Assembly: GCA_035291645.1 (NCBI GenBank)
Contig: DATDRQ010000160.1
Span: 1 to 21,734 of the forward strand
Source: DATDRQ01 sp035291645
GTDB lineage: Bacteria; Chloroflexota; Anaerolineae; Anaerolineales; UBA4823
Length of the DNA: 21,734 nucleotides
Reading direction: 5' to 3'
Below, one piece after another: positions 6,424 through 14,311 of this stretch. The notes beneath the pieces were generated by a model. That model worked only from the letters and a program-made list of their open reading frames with translations. It was not told the origin of the DNA and ran no database searches. Every line of letters starts with the position of its first letter. The stretch's first letter is position 1. The translations under genes were made by a program, and so were the position numbers.

Positions 6424-8148
6424 TTACGGAACAGGAGTTCCCTCAGGCGCGCTGCCCAGCTGGTCCGCCTCCGGCGTGGCCCCCCCGGCCTGTTCGGCCA
6501 GCAGGAACCAGCGTACGGCGGTCGCCAGCCGGTCGCTGGGATCGTACAGCGGCCCGACCGTCACCCCCTGGACCCTTTCGTCGATGGCGTAGTTGTAGAC
6601 CGGGAAAAACAGCGGCAGGGAAGGCAGGTCGCTGGCGAAGCGCACCTGGAAATTATCGTACAAGCGCTTGCGCTCGGCCGGGTCCATCTCCACGCGGGCC
6701 TGCTCCAGGTACTCGCTGGCCTGGCGATCGTCCCACTTGGCGTAGTTCTGCCCGCCGGTGATCTGGGCCTGGTGCCAGAAAGGATACGGGTCCGGGTCGG
6801 GCGAGCGGGCGGTATTCAGATCGACCAGGGCAGCCTGGTAGGCGCGCGGTTCCAGGTAGGCGCTGACGATTTCCTCGTACGAGGCAGGTGTCAAATCCAC
6901 GCCCACACCCAGTTCGCTCCAATCGGCAGCGATGGCTTCGGCGATGGCGGTGTGCTGCGGATCGTCCGGGTGGAGCAGCTCGATGGAGAGCTGGGTGCCC
7001 TCCTCGTTGGTGCGCACGTTTCCGCCGGAAGCGGGGATGGTGTAGCCGGCTTCCTTGAGTAGTTTGATCGCCCGGTCTGGATCGTATGCGACCTGCTCGA
7101 TGCCCGAGTAGTATGCCCAGCTGCCGGGGAAGATCGGCCCGTTTGCCAGGATGGCCTGCCCCTCCAGAATCCGGTCGATCATGCGCTGCCGGTCCAGGCC
7201 CACAAACAGGGCCCGCCGTACATTGGAGTCTTTGAGAAACGGCGCCTCCGGGTTATCCAGGTTCAGGAAGACAAACGTCTCCAGGGGTATTGGGCTGGTG
7301 TGCAGGTCCAATCCTGGAGCCTGGAGCGCTGCCGGGAGCATCTCAGGTGTCACCTGGCTGATTCCCATCAATTCGCCGGCTTCGTAAGCCGAAAAGGCCG
7401 CCTCTGCATCCGGATAATAGCGGAAAACGAATTGTTCGATGAAGGGAGTTTCAGCGTAATAGTCCTCGAAGGCGCTCAGCACCACGCCCTCGATCGTTTC
7501 GCCGGATATGATCAGGTTCTCAAACTTGTACGGACCGCTCCCAACCGGTTCCAGATTGAAATTTGCTTCGATCAATTCTGCCGGGCTCAGCTCGCCAAGC
7601 AGGTGCTGCGGAAGAACGCCAAAAGTCAGGAAGTCCAGGAACGGCGCGTAGGGTTCCGGCAGGCGGAATTGCAGATTTTGTTCGTCGAGCGCTTCCACCT
7701 CGATCGAACCCCATAAGGAGCGGATATCCTCGGGAACCGGGAGTTCCTCGGAGCGCAGCAGGTCGATCGTGAACAGGATATCTGCGCTGGTTAGCGGCTC
7801 GCCGTCGTGCCAGACTGCGTCGTCACGCAGGGTCAGGTTGTAGATCGTCCCATCGTGGGAGACGCCCAACGATTCGACCAGGTCGTAAACCGGATGGCCC
7901 TGGTCGTCGAAACGGAGCAGGCTGCTATAGAGCAGCCGGTTGACGTCCCGATCGGCCGGGTTGTAGAAATCCAGCGCGGGATTAAGTCTACCCATCGAAC
8001 CGATCAGGCCTTCTGAATAGATCCCGCCGGTGGCGGGCTTGACCTCGGGGAGGATTGGGAGCAGGTTGGGCTGCTGGCCGAGAAGGAGCAAGCCGATCGC
8101 GATCAAAGCCAGCACGACGATCAGGATCGGCCAACGGAGTTTTTTCAT
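6424..8148 (-). CDS. ABC transporter solute-binding protein, family 5 (peptide/nickel type), membrane-anchored
   Basis: This 574-residue protein belongs to the SBP family 5, which binds oligopeptides, nickel or sugars for ABC importers. Typical elements are SMGRLNPALDFYNPADRDVN near the N-terminus, AVWHDGEPLTSADILFTIDL, GSGPYKFEN and a VRRALFVGLDRQRMIDRILE segment, with DLPSLPLFFPVYNYAI near the end. It starts with MKKLRWP and one hydrophobic segment but has no lipobox Cys, so it looks anchored by an uncleaved or non-lipid signal, unusual for this family in lipoprotein-rich bacteria. I chose ATG 8148 over the in-frame TTG at 8157. No Shine-Dalgarno sequence is seen. No permease or ATPase gene is adjacent, so it is an orphan. 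A terminator hairpin lies just upstream of the start. The ligand is unknown. Confidence 0.9.
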   Translation of the reverse strand: MKKLRWPILIVVLALIAIGLLLLGQQPNLLPILPEVKPATGGIYSEGLIGSMGRLNPALDFYNPADRDVNRLLYSSLLRFDDQGHPVYDLVESLGVSHDGTIYNLTLRDDAVWHDGEPLTSADILFTIDLLRSEELPVPEDIRSLWGSIEVEALDEQNLQFRLPEPYAPFLDFLTFGVLPQHLLGELSPAELIEANFNLEPVGSGPYKFENLIISGETIEGVVLSAFEDYYAETPFIEQFVFRYYPDAEAAFSAYEAGELMGISQVTPEMLPAALQAPGLDLHTSPIPLETFVFLNLDNPEAPFLKDSNVRRALFVGLDRQRMIDRILEGQAILANGPIFPGSWAYYSGIEQVAYDPDRAIKLLKEAGYTIPASGGNVRTNEEGTQLSIELLHPDDPQHTAIAEAIAADWSELGVGVDLTPASYEEIVSAYLEPRAYQAALVDLNTARSPDPDPYPFWHQAQITGGQNYAKWDDRQASEYLEQARVEMDPAERKRLYDNFQVRFASDLPSLPLFFPVYNYAIDERVQGVTVGPLYDPSDRLATAVRWFLLAEQAGGATPEADQLGSAPEGTPVP

Positions 8149-8167
8149 CAGGGGCAAAAACAGGAGT

Positions 8168-8207
8168 AAAAAAGGGCGCTTCCCGGCCTGGGCCGCAAGC
8201 TGCCCTT
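8168..8207 (-). terminator. Intrinsic terminator of secG
   Basis: On the minus strand, AAGGGC-a-GCTT (8207-8197) pairs with AAGCGCCCTT (8181-8172), ten pairs with one bulged base. The loop contains a further GGCC/GGCC pairing. A run of six T (8173-8168) follows. It lies between the secG stop and the start of the solute-binding protein gene, only 20 bases before that ATG. Confidence 0.75.
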
Positions 8208-8251
8208 GTGAGAGAGATATTAACGGCCGGGGTTGGCCAGAGCCGGGTACT

Positions 8252-8476
8252 CTATCCGACCAGGATGACCGAGGCGATCGTCAAACCGAAGAAAAGGACA
8301 CTTAAACCGATCGTAATCCGGAGGAGGGTCTTCTCGACCCCACGCCGGGCGGTAAAGATGCTGCCGGTATCGGCCCCGGTCAGGCCGCCCAGTCCAGCGC
8401 CCTTGCTTTGCAAGATGACGCTCAGGATCAAAGCGATTGACGTTATAATCAACGCAAGATACAGATAGGTTTCCAA
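8252..8476 (-). CDS. secG: Preprotein translocase subunit SecG
   Basis: SecG is a small membrane partner of SecYE that helps protein export. The sequence ETYLYLALIITSIALILSVI forms the first membrane segment. It is followed by LQSKGAGLGGLTGADTGSIF, the conserved cytoplasmic loop, then TARRGVEKTLLRITIGLSVL and FFGLTIASVI as the second segment. At 74 residues it matches the family's usual length. I chose TTG at 8476-8474 because a perfect GGAGG (8486-8482) stands five bases upstream. The longer frame to 8623 would add about 50 residues unlike SecG and would run through the promoter. It has its own promoter and terminator and is transcribed divergently from the PHP-domain gene. Confidence 0.92.
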   Translation of the reverse strand: METYLYLALIITSIALILSVILQSKGAGLGGLTGADTGSIFTARRGVEKTLLRITIGLSVLFFGLTIASVILVG

Positions 8477-8525
8477 GCTAGCCTCCAATGCGCCGCTTCT
8501 ATGAGCGGGTAGCTTAAGCAGGCGG

Positions 8526-8554
8526 ATTATACCTTCCGCACCCTGATTCGTCAA
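8526..8554 (-). promoter_or_regulatory. Promoter of secG
   Basis: On the minus strand TTGACG (8554-8549), a 17-bp spacer and a perfect TATAAT (8531-8526) form a near-consensus sigma-A promoter. The predicted start is about 40 bases ahead of the TTG start codon of secG. Confidence 0.85.
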
Positions 8555-8655
8555 ATATAGGTTTGGCTGAGAAGAAAGTTCAGCCAGACCCGGGGTTTCG
8601 CCGCCGCCTGAAGGCGAATCCATCTAGAAAAATCTATCGGCGAAACACCTATCCC

Positions 8656-9720
8656 ATGCTCGAGCTCGTCGTCAACTTACACATGCATACTACTTACTCC
8701 GATGGGAGCGGGACGCATGCCGAGATCGTCCAGGCTGCGCTGCGCGCCGGCGTGGACGCGGTGATCGTCACCGACCATAACGTCCTGGTTAGCGGGCCAT
8801 CGGATTACTACCAGAACGGAAGCCGGCGGGTGTTGTTGCTGATCGGCGAGGAGATCCACGACCAGGCTCGCCAGCCGCAAAAGAACCACCTGCTGGTCTT
8901 TGGCAACGGGCGGGAATTTTCCACCCTGGCTTACGAACCGGCGCGCCTGCTGGAGGCGGTGCGCAACGCTGGCGCTCTGGCCTTCATCGCCCACCCGGTC
9001 GACCCGCCTGCCCCGGCATTCAACGAACCCGACATTTCGTGGGTGGAATGGGATTTACAGGATTACACCGGCATCGAACTATGGAATGCGATGTCCGAGT
9101 TCAAATCGCACCTGAAGAGCAAGGCGCGGGCGGCATTCTTTGCCTTCAACCCCAGGCAGATCGCTCGCGGACCATTCCCGGCGGCTTTGGAGAAATGGGA
9201 TGAACTGCTCGCCACAGGACGCCGGGTGGTGGCGATCGGCGGGTCGGATGCGCACGCCTTCCCGGTCTCTCTGGGACCGTTCAAGCGCCGGCTCTTCCCC
9301 TACGAGTTTCACTTCCGCGCGATAAACACCCATATTTTCGTGCCGGAGCCGCTCAGCGGGGAGGTGAACAGCGATCGCCGTGCGATTTATGAAGCTTTCC
9401 GCCTCGGCCATGCCTTCATCGGTTACGACCTGCCTGCCCCCACGCGCGGCTTTCGATTCACCGCTCAGGGCAGCCAGGGGACTGCCTGGATGGGGGATGA
9501 AATCCCGGCCGGCACGGGTGTCACGCTGCAGATTAACCTGCCGCAGCGCTGCGAGTGCCGTCTACTCAAAGACGGGAAGGTCCTCAAGGCCTGGCGCAAG
9601 CGGGAGATCTGCGCCTATATTACCAGCGATCCTGGGGTGTACCGGGTCGAGGCTTACCTCCAGTATCAAGGACGGCGCAGGGGCTGGATCTTCAGCAATC
9701 CGATTTACGTCCGTCCTTGA
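8656..9720 (+). CDS. PHP-domain metallohydrolase (CehA/McbA-like)
   Basis: This 354-residue protein has the polymerase-and-histidinol-phosphatase fold with its metal-binding set visible: NLHMHTTYSDGSGTH (HxH and Asp near residues 9-16), VIVTDHN, LLIGEEI, FIAHP and IGGSDAHAF. The PHP domain occupies about 1-240, with an insert WNAMSEFKSHLKSK typical of the CehA/McbA group. A beta-rich tail (about 260-354, GVTLQINLPQRCECRLLKDG and FSNPIYVRP) follows. A phosphoesterase or hydrolase role is inferred from the metal ligands; the substrate is unknown. ATG 8656 starts just before the domain. An in-frame TTG at 8563 would add 31 mostly basic residues and begin close to the -35 box of secG, so I prefer the short form. 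Neither start has a clear ribosome site. Confidence 0.85.
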   Translation: MLELVVNLHMHTTYSDGSGTHAEIVQAALRAGVDAVIVTDHNVLVSGPSDYYQNGSRRVLLLIGEEIHDQARQPQKNHLLVFGNGREFSTLAYEPARLLEAVRNAGALAFIAHPVDPPAPAFNEPDISWVEWDLQDYTGIELWNAMSEFKSHLKSKARAAFFAFNPRQIARGPFPAALEKWDELLATGRRVVAIGGSDAHAFPVSLGPFKRRLFPYEFHFRAINTHIFVPEPLSGEVNSDRRAIYEAFRLGHAFIGYDLPAPTRGFRFTAQGSQGTAWMGDEIPAGTGVTLQINLPQRCECRLLKDGKVLKAWRKREICAYITSDPGVYRVEAYLQYQGRRRGWIFSNPIYVRP

Positions 9721-9795
9721 GCCAGCTGATGGGGATAGTGAATCATTCGATTCCATCCTGACACTACCTTTTACTTTCAGGTCCAGGAGTCCAGT

Positions 9796-10728
9796 ATGCC
9801 CGTGCGGATTTGCCTTATCAACCTGCTGGCGATCATGCTGGGTGCGGCCATTCTGTTCGCCTGCACTGCGCCCGATTCACCCACCCCGATCGCGGTCGAT
9901 GAGGTCAGCGAAGAGGCAGGCACCACTGCCACACCGTTACCGGAATTAGCTACAGCCACAGCGACCCAAACCCGGACCGCCTCCCCGCCACCTTCCCCGA
10001 CCAGCACCCCGTCGCCGACCTCCACCGGCGCTCCCACACCCACAGAGCTGCCTTTTAATGTCACCGGTCAGGTCTGTTTCCCGGGCGAGACGATCCCTCC
10101 AATGACGGCATACTTCGAGGATACAGGCACCGGGACGGTGGTCGAACTGCCGATCGCTGAAAACCAGGATGTTTACGAGGTCAAGCTGCCCCCGGGGTCG
10201 TATATCGCCTACGCCTGGCTGGGGAATTACTCGCAGGGCGGGTTATACTCGCGCGCCGTCTCCTGTGGTCTGAATGAGGATTGCGATGACCATGGAGTCC
10301 AGCCGTTCGCTGTCCAGGCGGGCGAGGTCCTGGAGGGGATCGACCTGTGTGACTGGTATGCCGGGCCTTTTAACGTCCCCTACCCGCCGGGTGTGGAAAG
10401 AGAAGATCTAACCGGGGGTCTCTCCGGACGTCTGACCTTTCGAGAAGGCTCCCCAACCGAGCTGCGCGTGGTAGCCTTCAGCATCGATACCGGCTACTGG
10501 TACTGGGTGAATACTCAACCCGGGCAGGCTTTCTATGGGATTAACAATCTGCCGCCTGGGAGCTATCATGTGGTAGCATATGACCCCCAGGGCCGCGCCG
10601 GCGGCCACGCCACCGGTAAGCACGAGTTGATCGATGTATTGGTAAAAGCCGGGGAACTCTCCGAAGGAGCGGATATCACCGATTGGAGCGCTCCGGAAGG
10701 CACATTCCCCACAGATCCGACGAGGTAA
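9796..10728 (+). CDS. Two-module surface lipoprotein, function unknown
   Basis: This 310-residue protein has a signal peptide ending in a lipobox (ILFAC, Cys23), then a Thr/Pro/Ser-rich linker to about residue 88. Two similar modules follow. Module 1 (about 90-195) runs from FNVTGQVCFPGE through LPPGSYIAYAWLG to AGEVLEGIDLCDWYAGPFNV. Module 2 (about 208-300) runs from GGLSGRLTFREG through NLPPGSYHVVAYDPQG to AGELSEGADITDWSAPEG. Each has the carboxypeptidase-regulatory-like PPGSY strand pair and ends with a GE-x-x-EG-x-D-I/L-x-DW motif. The start is supported by AGGAG six bases before the ATG. The stop is one base from the uvrB ATG, so the two genes are probably co-translated. The protein should lie outside the membrane; no enzymatic motif is seen. 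Confidence 0.85.
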   Translation: MPVRICLINLLAIMLGAAILFACTAPDSPTPIAVDEVSEEAGTTATPLPELATATATQTRTASPPPSPTSTPSPTSTGAPTPTELPFNVTGQVCFPGETIPPMTAYFEDTGTGTVVELPIAENQDVYEVKLPPGSYIAYAWLGNYSQGGLYSRAVSCGLNEDCDDHGVQPFAVQAGEVLEGIDLCDWYAGPFNVPYPPGVEREDLTGGLSGRLTFREGSPTELRVVAFSIDTGYWYWVNTQPGQAFYGINNLPPGSYHVVAYDPQGRAGGHATGKHELIDVLVKAGELSEGADITDWSAPEGTFPTDPTR

Positions 10729-10729
10729 C

Positions 10730-12766
10730 ATGAAGTTTCAGTTGCAGGCTCCGTTTATCCCAACCGGCGATCAGCCGGAAGCCATCCGCCAGCTGGTGGA
10801 GGGCATCCAGCGCGGCGACCGCCACCAGGTCCTGTTAGGGGCGACCGGCACCGGTAAAACTTACACGATTGCCTCGCTGATCGAACAGGTCCAGAAGCCG
10901 ACCCTGGTGATGGCGCACAACAAGACCCTGGCGGCGCAGCTGTACGCCGAATTTAAAGAATTCTTCCCAGAGAACGCGGTCGAGTATTTCGTCTCGTATT
11001 ACGACTATTACCAGCCAGAGGCGTATGTCCCGCGGCACGACCTGTATATCGAGAAGGAGACCGATATCAACGAAGAGATCGAGCGCCTGCGGCTGGCGGC
11101 GACCACTTCGCTGCTCTCCCGCCGGGATGTGGTCATCGTCGCCTCGGTCTCGTGTATCTACGGTCTGGGCGACCCGGAGGCCTACGGGCGGGTGGTCATC
11201 AACCTGGAGAGCGGCAACTCCTACCGGCGCAACAGCCTGCTGCGCCAGCTGGTCGAAGGGCATTACGAGCGCAACGACCTGGAACTGCGCTCCGGCACTT
11301 TTCGCGTGCGCGGCGATACCCTCGAGATCATCCCCGCCTACCAGGACCGCTTCGGTTTCCGCATCACCTTCTTCGGCGACGAGATCGAACGCATCATCGA
11401 GTTCAATACGGTCACCGGGGAGCTGCGCAGGCAGCTCTCGACCATCGCCATCTATCCCGCACGCCACTTCATCACCGCCGAAGAGCGCTTGCAGCAGGCC
11501 ATCGCCGACATCGAGGTCGAGCTGAAAGAGCGCCTGGCTTTCCTGAAATCCGAACAGCGCCTGTTGGAAGCGCAGCGCCTGGAGCAGCGCGCCCTGTACG
11601 ACCTGGAGATGCTGCGTGAGGTGGGCTATTGCTCCGGGATCGAGAACTATTCCAGGCATATGGACCAGCGCACACCGGGCTCTCACCCCTGGACTTTACT
11701 GGACTACTTCCCGGCGGATTACCTGATGGTGATCGATGAATCACACATGACCGTGCCACAGGTGCGGGGGATGTACAACGGCGACCGATCCCGCAAGGAG
11801 GTCCTGGTGGAGTACGGCTTCCGCCTGCCCTCCGCGCTCGATAACCGCCCGCTGACCTTCGCCGAATTCGAAGAACACATGGGCCAGGTGATTTACACCT
11901 CCGCCACGCCCGGCCCTTACGAGATGAAGCGCGCCGAGCAGGTGGTCGAACAGATCATCCGCCCAACCGGGCTGGTCGATCCGCAGGTCGAGGTGCGCCC
12001 GATCGCCGGGCAGGTCGACGACCTGATCGCCGAGATCCACCAACGGGTCGAGCACGGAGAGCGCACCCTGGTCACTACCCTGACCAAGCGCATGGCTGAG
12101 AAGCTATCCGATTACCTGATGGAGCTCGGCATCAAGGTCCACTACTTGCACTCAGAGATCGATACGCTGGAACGGGTCGGCATCCTGCGCGATCTGCGCC
12201 TGGGTGTGTTCGACGTCGTGGTCGGGATCAACCTGCTGCGCGAAGGGCTCGACCTGCCGGAGGTATCCCTGGTCGCCATCCTGGACGCGGACAAAGAGGG
12301 CTTCCTGCGCTCCGAGACGGCCTTGATCCAGACCATCGGCAGGGCCGCCCGCCACGTCAACGGCAAAGTGATTATGTACGCCGATGTGATCACCAATTCC
12401 ATCAGCCGGGCGATCGACGAGACGACCCGCCGGCGCGCCAAGCAGGTCGCGTACAACCAGGAGCACGGTATCGAGCCGGTCAGCATCGTCAAGGCGGTGC
12501 GCGATCTGACCGATCAATTATCCATGAAGGCGGTCGCTGAACCCAGGGCCGAGTACCGGGCGCGCGGCGGGGCGCTGATGTCCAAGCCCGAGCTTCAGGC
12601 GCTCATCTCCGAGTTGGAGAAGCAGATGAAGGAATCTGCCAGGAACCTCGAGTACGAGAAAGCCGCCGTGCTGCGCGACCAGATCTACGAGCTGCGCGGC
12701 ATGCTGGCGGAAGAATCGAACCTGAAGCCCTGGGAAAAAGTGCGCCTGCTATCAGGCGAGGAGTAA
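10730..12766 (+). CDS. uvrB: Excinuclease ABC subunit B
   Basis: UvrB is the helicase-like damage-verification subunit of nucleotide excision repair and works with UvrA and UvrC. At 678 residues it is full length. The Walker A loop is GATGTGKT (37-44). The damage-probing beta-hairpin region YYDYYQPEAYVP lies at 90-101. DESH (336-339) is the Walker B motif. A YTSATPGPYEM element and the helicase segment INLLREGLDLPEVSLVAILD follow, then TIGRAARHVNGKVIMYAD. A C-terminal UVR domain (about 615-655, ELEKQMKESARNLEYEKAA) binds UvrC. The ATG sits one base after the preceding stop, and the GAGG overlapping that stop serves as ribosome site. No LexA-type box was seen directly upstream; any SOS control would have to act further up. 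No clear terminator follows. Confidence 0.98.
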   Translation: MKFQLQAPFIPTGDQPEAIRQLVEGIQRGDRHQVLLGATGTGKTYTIASLIEQVQKPTLVMAHNKTLAAQLYAEFKEFFPENAVEYFVSYYDYYQPEAYVPRHDLYIEKETDINEEIERLRLAATTSLLSRRDVVIVASVSCIYGLGDPEAYGRVVINLESGNSYRRNSLLRQLVEGHYERNDLELRSGTFRVRGDTLEIIPAYQDRFGFRITFFGDEIERIIEFNTVTGELRRQLSTIAIYPARHFITAEERLQQAIADIEVELKERLAFLKSEQRLLEAQRLEQRALYDLEMLREVGYCSGIENYSRHMDQRTPGSHPWTLLDYFPADYLMVIDESHMTVPQVRGMYNGDRSRKEVLVEYGFRLPSALDNRPLTFAEFEEHMGQVIYTSATPGPYEMKRAEQVVEQIIRPTGLVDPQVEVRPIAGQVDDLIAEIHQRVEHGERTLVTTLTKRMAEKLSDYLMELGIKVHYLHSEIDTLERVGILRDLRLGVFDVVVGINLLREGLDLPEVSLVAILDADKEGFLRSETALIQTIGRAARHVNGKVIMYADVITNSISRAIDETTRRRAKQVAYNQEHGIEPVSIVKAVRDLTDQLSMKAVAEPRAEYRARGGALMSKPELQALISELEKQMKESARNLEYEKAAVLRDQIYELRGMLAEESNLKPWEKVRLLSGEE

Positions 12767-12798
12767 GTTCCCCCGGGAAGTTCCCTTACGCGGCAAAC

Positions 12799-12853
12799 CT
12801 TCACAACAGCTTCAGTCCTTCTTCACAGGTCCTTCACAACCCGGAGTTATCCT
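12799..12853 (+). promoter_or_regulatory. Four Pho-box-like heptamers at 11-bp period with -10 box
   Basis: CTTCACA (12799-12805), CTTCAGT (12810-12816), CTTCACA (12821-12827) and CTTCACA (12832-12838) repeat in one orientation with exactly four bases between units. OmpR/PhoB-family regulators bind direct repeats of this size and period, and Streptomyces and Bacillus PhoP sites have similar TTCAC/TTAACA cores. TATCCT (12848-12853), nine bases after the last unit, would be a -10 box with the array replacing the -35, as in E. coli pho promoters. The response regulator encoded at 13557 belongs to this family and is the obvious candidate binder. Confidence 0.72.
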
Positions 12854-12872
12854 TAGCACACATGAACGAGAT

Positions 12873-12887
12873 GGTATCCCGGATACC
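12873..12887. promoter_or_regulatory. GGTATCC-C-GGATACC palindrome in the leader of the Met-rich gene
   Basis: Seven perfectly complementary bases surround one central C, 41 bases before the ATG. As DNA it could be a dimeric operator. As RNA it would fold as six pairs with a CCG loop. It lies downstream of the -10 box, so it is transcribed. Confidence 0.4.
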
Positions 12888-12927
12888 TTCTCAAGTAAAA
12901 AGAACCCTGGAAAGAAGGAGAAATTAC

Positions 12928-13458
12928 ATGAAGAAGCTGGTTGTCATCGGAATCCTGATTGGTGTGCTGGTCCTGGCGTTTGGTTTGGCCAGCCTGGCGT
13001 TTGCCCAATCGCCGACCCCGCAGCCGCCCCAATACCCTGGCTACGGCCCTGGGATGATGGGCGGATACGGCGGTATGATGGGTGGGCGCGGCTTTGGGGG
13101 TATGCTGGGCGGTAGGGCGGATGGCGAGTACGGCCCCATGCATGAATATATGGAACGGGCCTTTGCCAAAGCCTTCGGGCTGAGCGAGGATGAGCTGGAG
13201 CAGCGCCTGGAGGCCGGCGAGACGATGTGGCAGATCGCCGAGGACCTGGGCTACAGCCAGGAAGAGTTCGGCGAGCTGATGGTCGAGGCGCGCACGGAAG
13301 CCCTCAATCAGGCGGTTGAAGACGGCCTCCTGACCCGCGAGCAGGCTGAATGGATGATCGCGCGCATGGCGCAGCGCCAGGCGGCTGGTTTCGGGCCGGG
13401 CTCGGGCACCTGCATGGGCGGCGGGCGCGGCGGCTTCGGTGGGCGCTGGAACCCCTAG
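12928..13458 (+). CDS. Exported Met/Gly-rich protein with a DUF2680-like helical domain
   Basis: This 176-residue protein starts with a signal peptide (MKKLVVIGIL… to AFA, likely cut after residue 26). The mature part has a Gly/Met-rich stretch (about 38-62, YGPGMMGGYGGMMGGRGFGG) and then a helical domain (about 72-150): GLSEDELEQRLEAGETMWQI and LNQAVEDGLLTREQAEWMIA. The second element resembles DUF2680/YckD-type exported proteins, though I cannot confirm membership. The tail is Gly/Arg-rich with one Cys (CMGGGRGG). ATG 12928 has a perfect AAGGAG seven bases upstream; the longer frame from 12862 lacks a ribosome site. It follows the heptamer array and precedes a terminator and a two-component pair. 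Binding of a soft metal by the Met patches is only a guess. Confidence 0.82.
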   Translation: MKKLVVIGILIGVLVLAFGLASLAFAQSPTPQPPQYPGYGPGMMGGYGGMMGGRGFGGMLGGRADGEYGPMHEYMERAFAKAFGLSEDELEQRLEAGETMWQIAEDLGYSQEEFGELMVEARTEALNQAVEDGLLTREQAEWMIARMAQRQAAGFGPGSGTCMGGGRGGFGGRWNP

Positions 13459-13508
13459 GTCCTTGCTTCGCTCGGGATTTGCGAATTTCCGATCGTAGGT
13501 TAGGCAGT

Positions 13509-13551
13509 AGAATATGGGTAGAGTTCGTTTCTACCCATATTCTTTGTTTTT
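13509..13551 (+). terminator. Strong intrinsic terminator between Met-rich gene and response regulator
   Basis: A perfect 14-bp stem (AGAATATGGGTAGA, 13509-13522, with its complement 13530-13543) has a seven-base loop and runs into TTTGTTTTT. It should end most transcripts from the heptamer promoter before the regulator gene. The stem also overlaps a possible TAGAAT -10 box at 13508-13513. Confidence 0.85.
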
Positions 13552-13556
13552 AGGAA

Positions 13557-14267
13557 TTGAAGCAGAAAGATGGTTTGAATTTGGCTACCATCCTGATCGT
13601 CGAGGACGAACCCGAGCTGGTCAAAGTGCTGCGCTCCTACCTGGAACAGGCGGGGTTCAGCGTGCTCACCGCCGGGCGCGGCGACGCCGGCCTCTCGACC
13701 TGGGAGCATAAACGCCCCGACCTGGTCATCCTGGATCTGAGTCTGCCCGGGATGGACGGATTGGATGTCGCCAGGGAGATTCGCCGCAAAGGAAATACAC
13801 CCATAATCATGCTGACCGCTCGTCTCGAGGAGACCGACCGCCTGATTGGGTTGGAACTGGGCGCGGATGATTACGTCTCGAAGCCATTTTCCCCACGGGA
13901 GGTCGTCGCCCGGGTGCGCGCCGTGTTACGCCGGGCCGGGTCCTCCCTATCGGCTCCGGCTGTGCTGCGCGCCGGAGACCTGGAGATCGACCTGGACGCC
14001 CATACCGTCTCCGCCGCCGGGCAGCCAATCGACCTGACTCCAACCGAATTCAATCTCCTGGCTGCCCTGGCTGCCCAGCCCGGGCGCGCTTTCACCCGCC
14101 TGCAGCTGCTGGAAACCGCCCAGGGCGCGACCTACGAGGGCTACGAGCGCACCATCGACGCCCACATTAAGAACCTGCGCGCCAAGATCGAGCGAGACTC
14201 CAGGCAGCCGCGCTATATCGAGACCGTTTTTGGGGTGGGCTACCGTTTTAGACGAGATAGGGAGTAG
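13557..14267 (+). CDS. OmpR/PhoB-family response regulator
   Basis: This 236-residue transcription factor has a receiver domain (about 10-125) and a winged-helix DNA-binding domain (about 140-233). The receiver shows the acidic pocket (VEDE, 15-18), phospho-acceptor Asp60 (VILDLSLPGMDG), Thr87 in MLTAR, and Lys109 in ADDYVSKPFSPREV. The effector domain has LTPTEFNLLAALAAQPGRAF, the alpha-loop and recognition helix region (YERTIDAHIKNLRAKIE) and the terminal FGVGYRF wing. TTG at 13557 is the longest start; TTG codons at 13575 and 13581 are also possible, and no start has a good ribosome site. The kinase gene follows after 44 bases. It is the most likely binder of the heptamer array at 12799-12838. 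Confidence 0.93.
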   Translation: MKQKDGLNLATILIVEDEPELVKVLRSYLEQAGFSVLTAGRGDAGLSTWEHKRPDLVILDLSLPGMDGLDVAREIRRKGNTPIIMLTARLEETDRLIGLELGADDYVSKPFSPREVVARVRAVLRRAGSSLSAPAVLRAGDLEIDLDAHTVSAAGQPIDLTPTEFNLLAALAAQPGRAFTRLQLLETAQGATYEGYERTIDAHIKNLRAKIERDSRQPRYIETVFGVGYRFRRDRE

Positions 14268-14311
14268 AGATCAAGGGCTGATCCCCGCTCCATATCTTGA
14301 AAATAAGAATC

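Noticed and set aside
8252..8623. Long 123-residue form of SecG
   Set aside because: The extra N-terminus crosses the promoter, does not look like SecG, and a TTG with a perfect GGAGG gives the standard 74-residue protein.
10690..10730. LexA box upstream of uvrB
   Set aside because: No GAACNNNNGTTC-like site was found between the lipoprotein coding end and the uvrB ATG, although uvrB is SOS-controlled in other bacteria.
10835..11686. A 283-codon minus-strand frame
   Set aside because: It is antisense to uvrB, whose motifs are clear throughout; the product has no recognisable domain.
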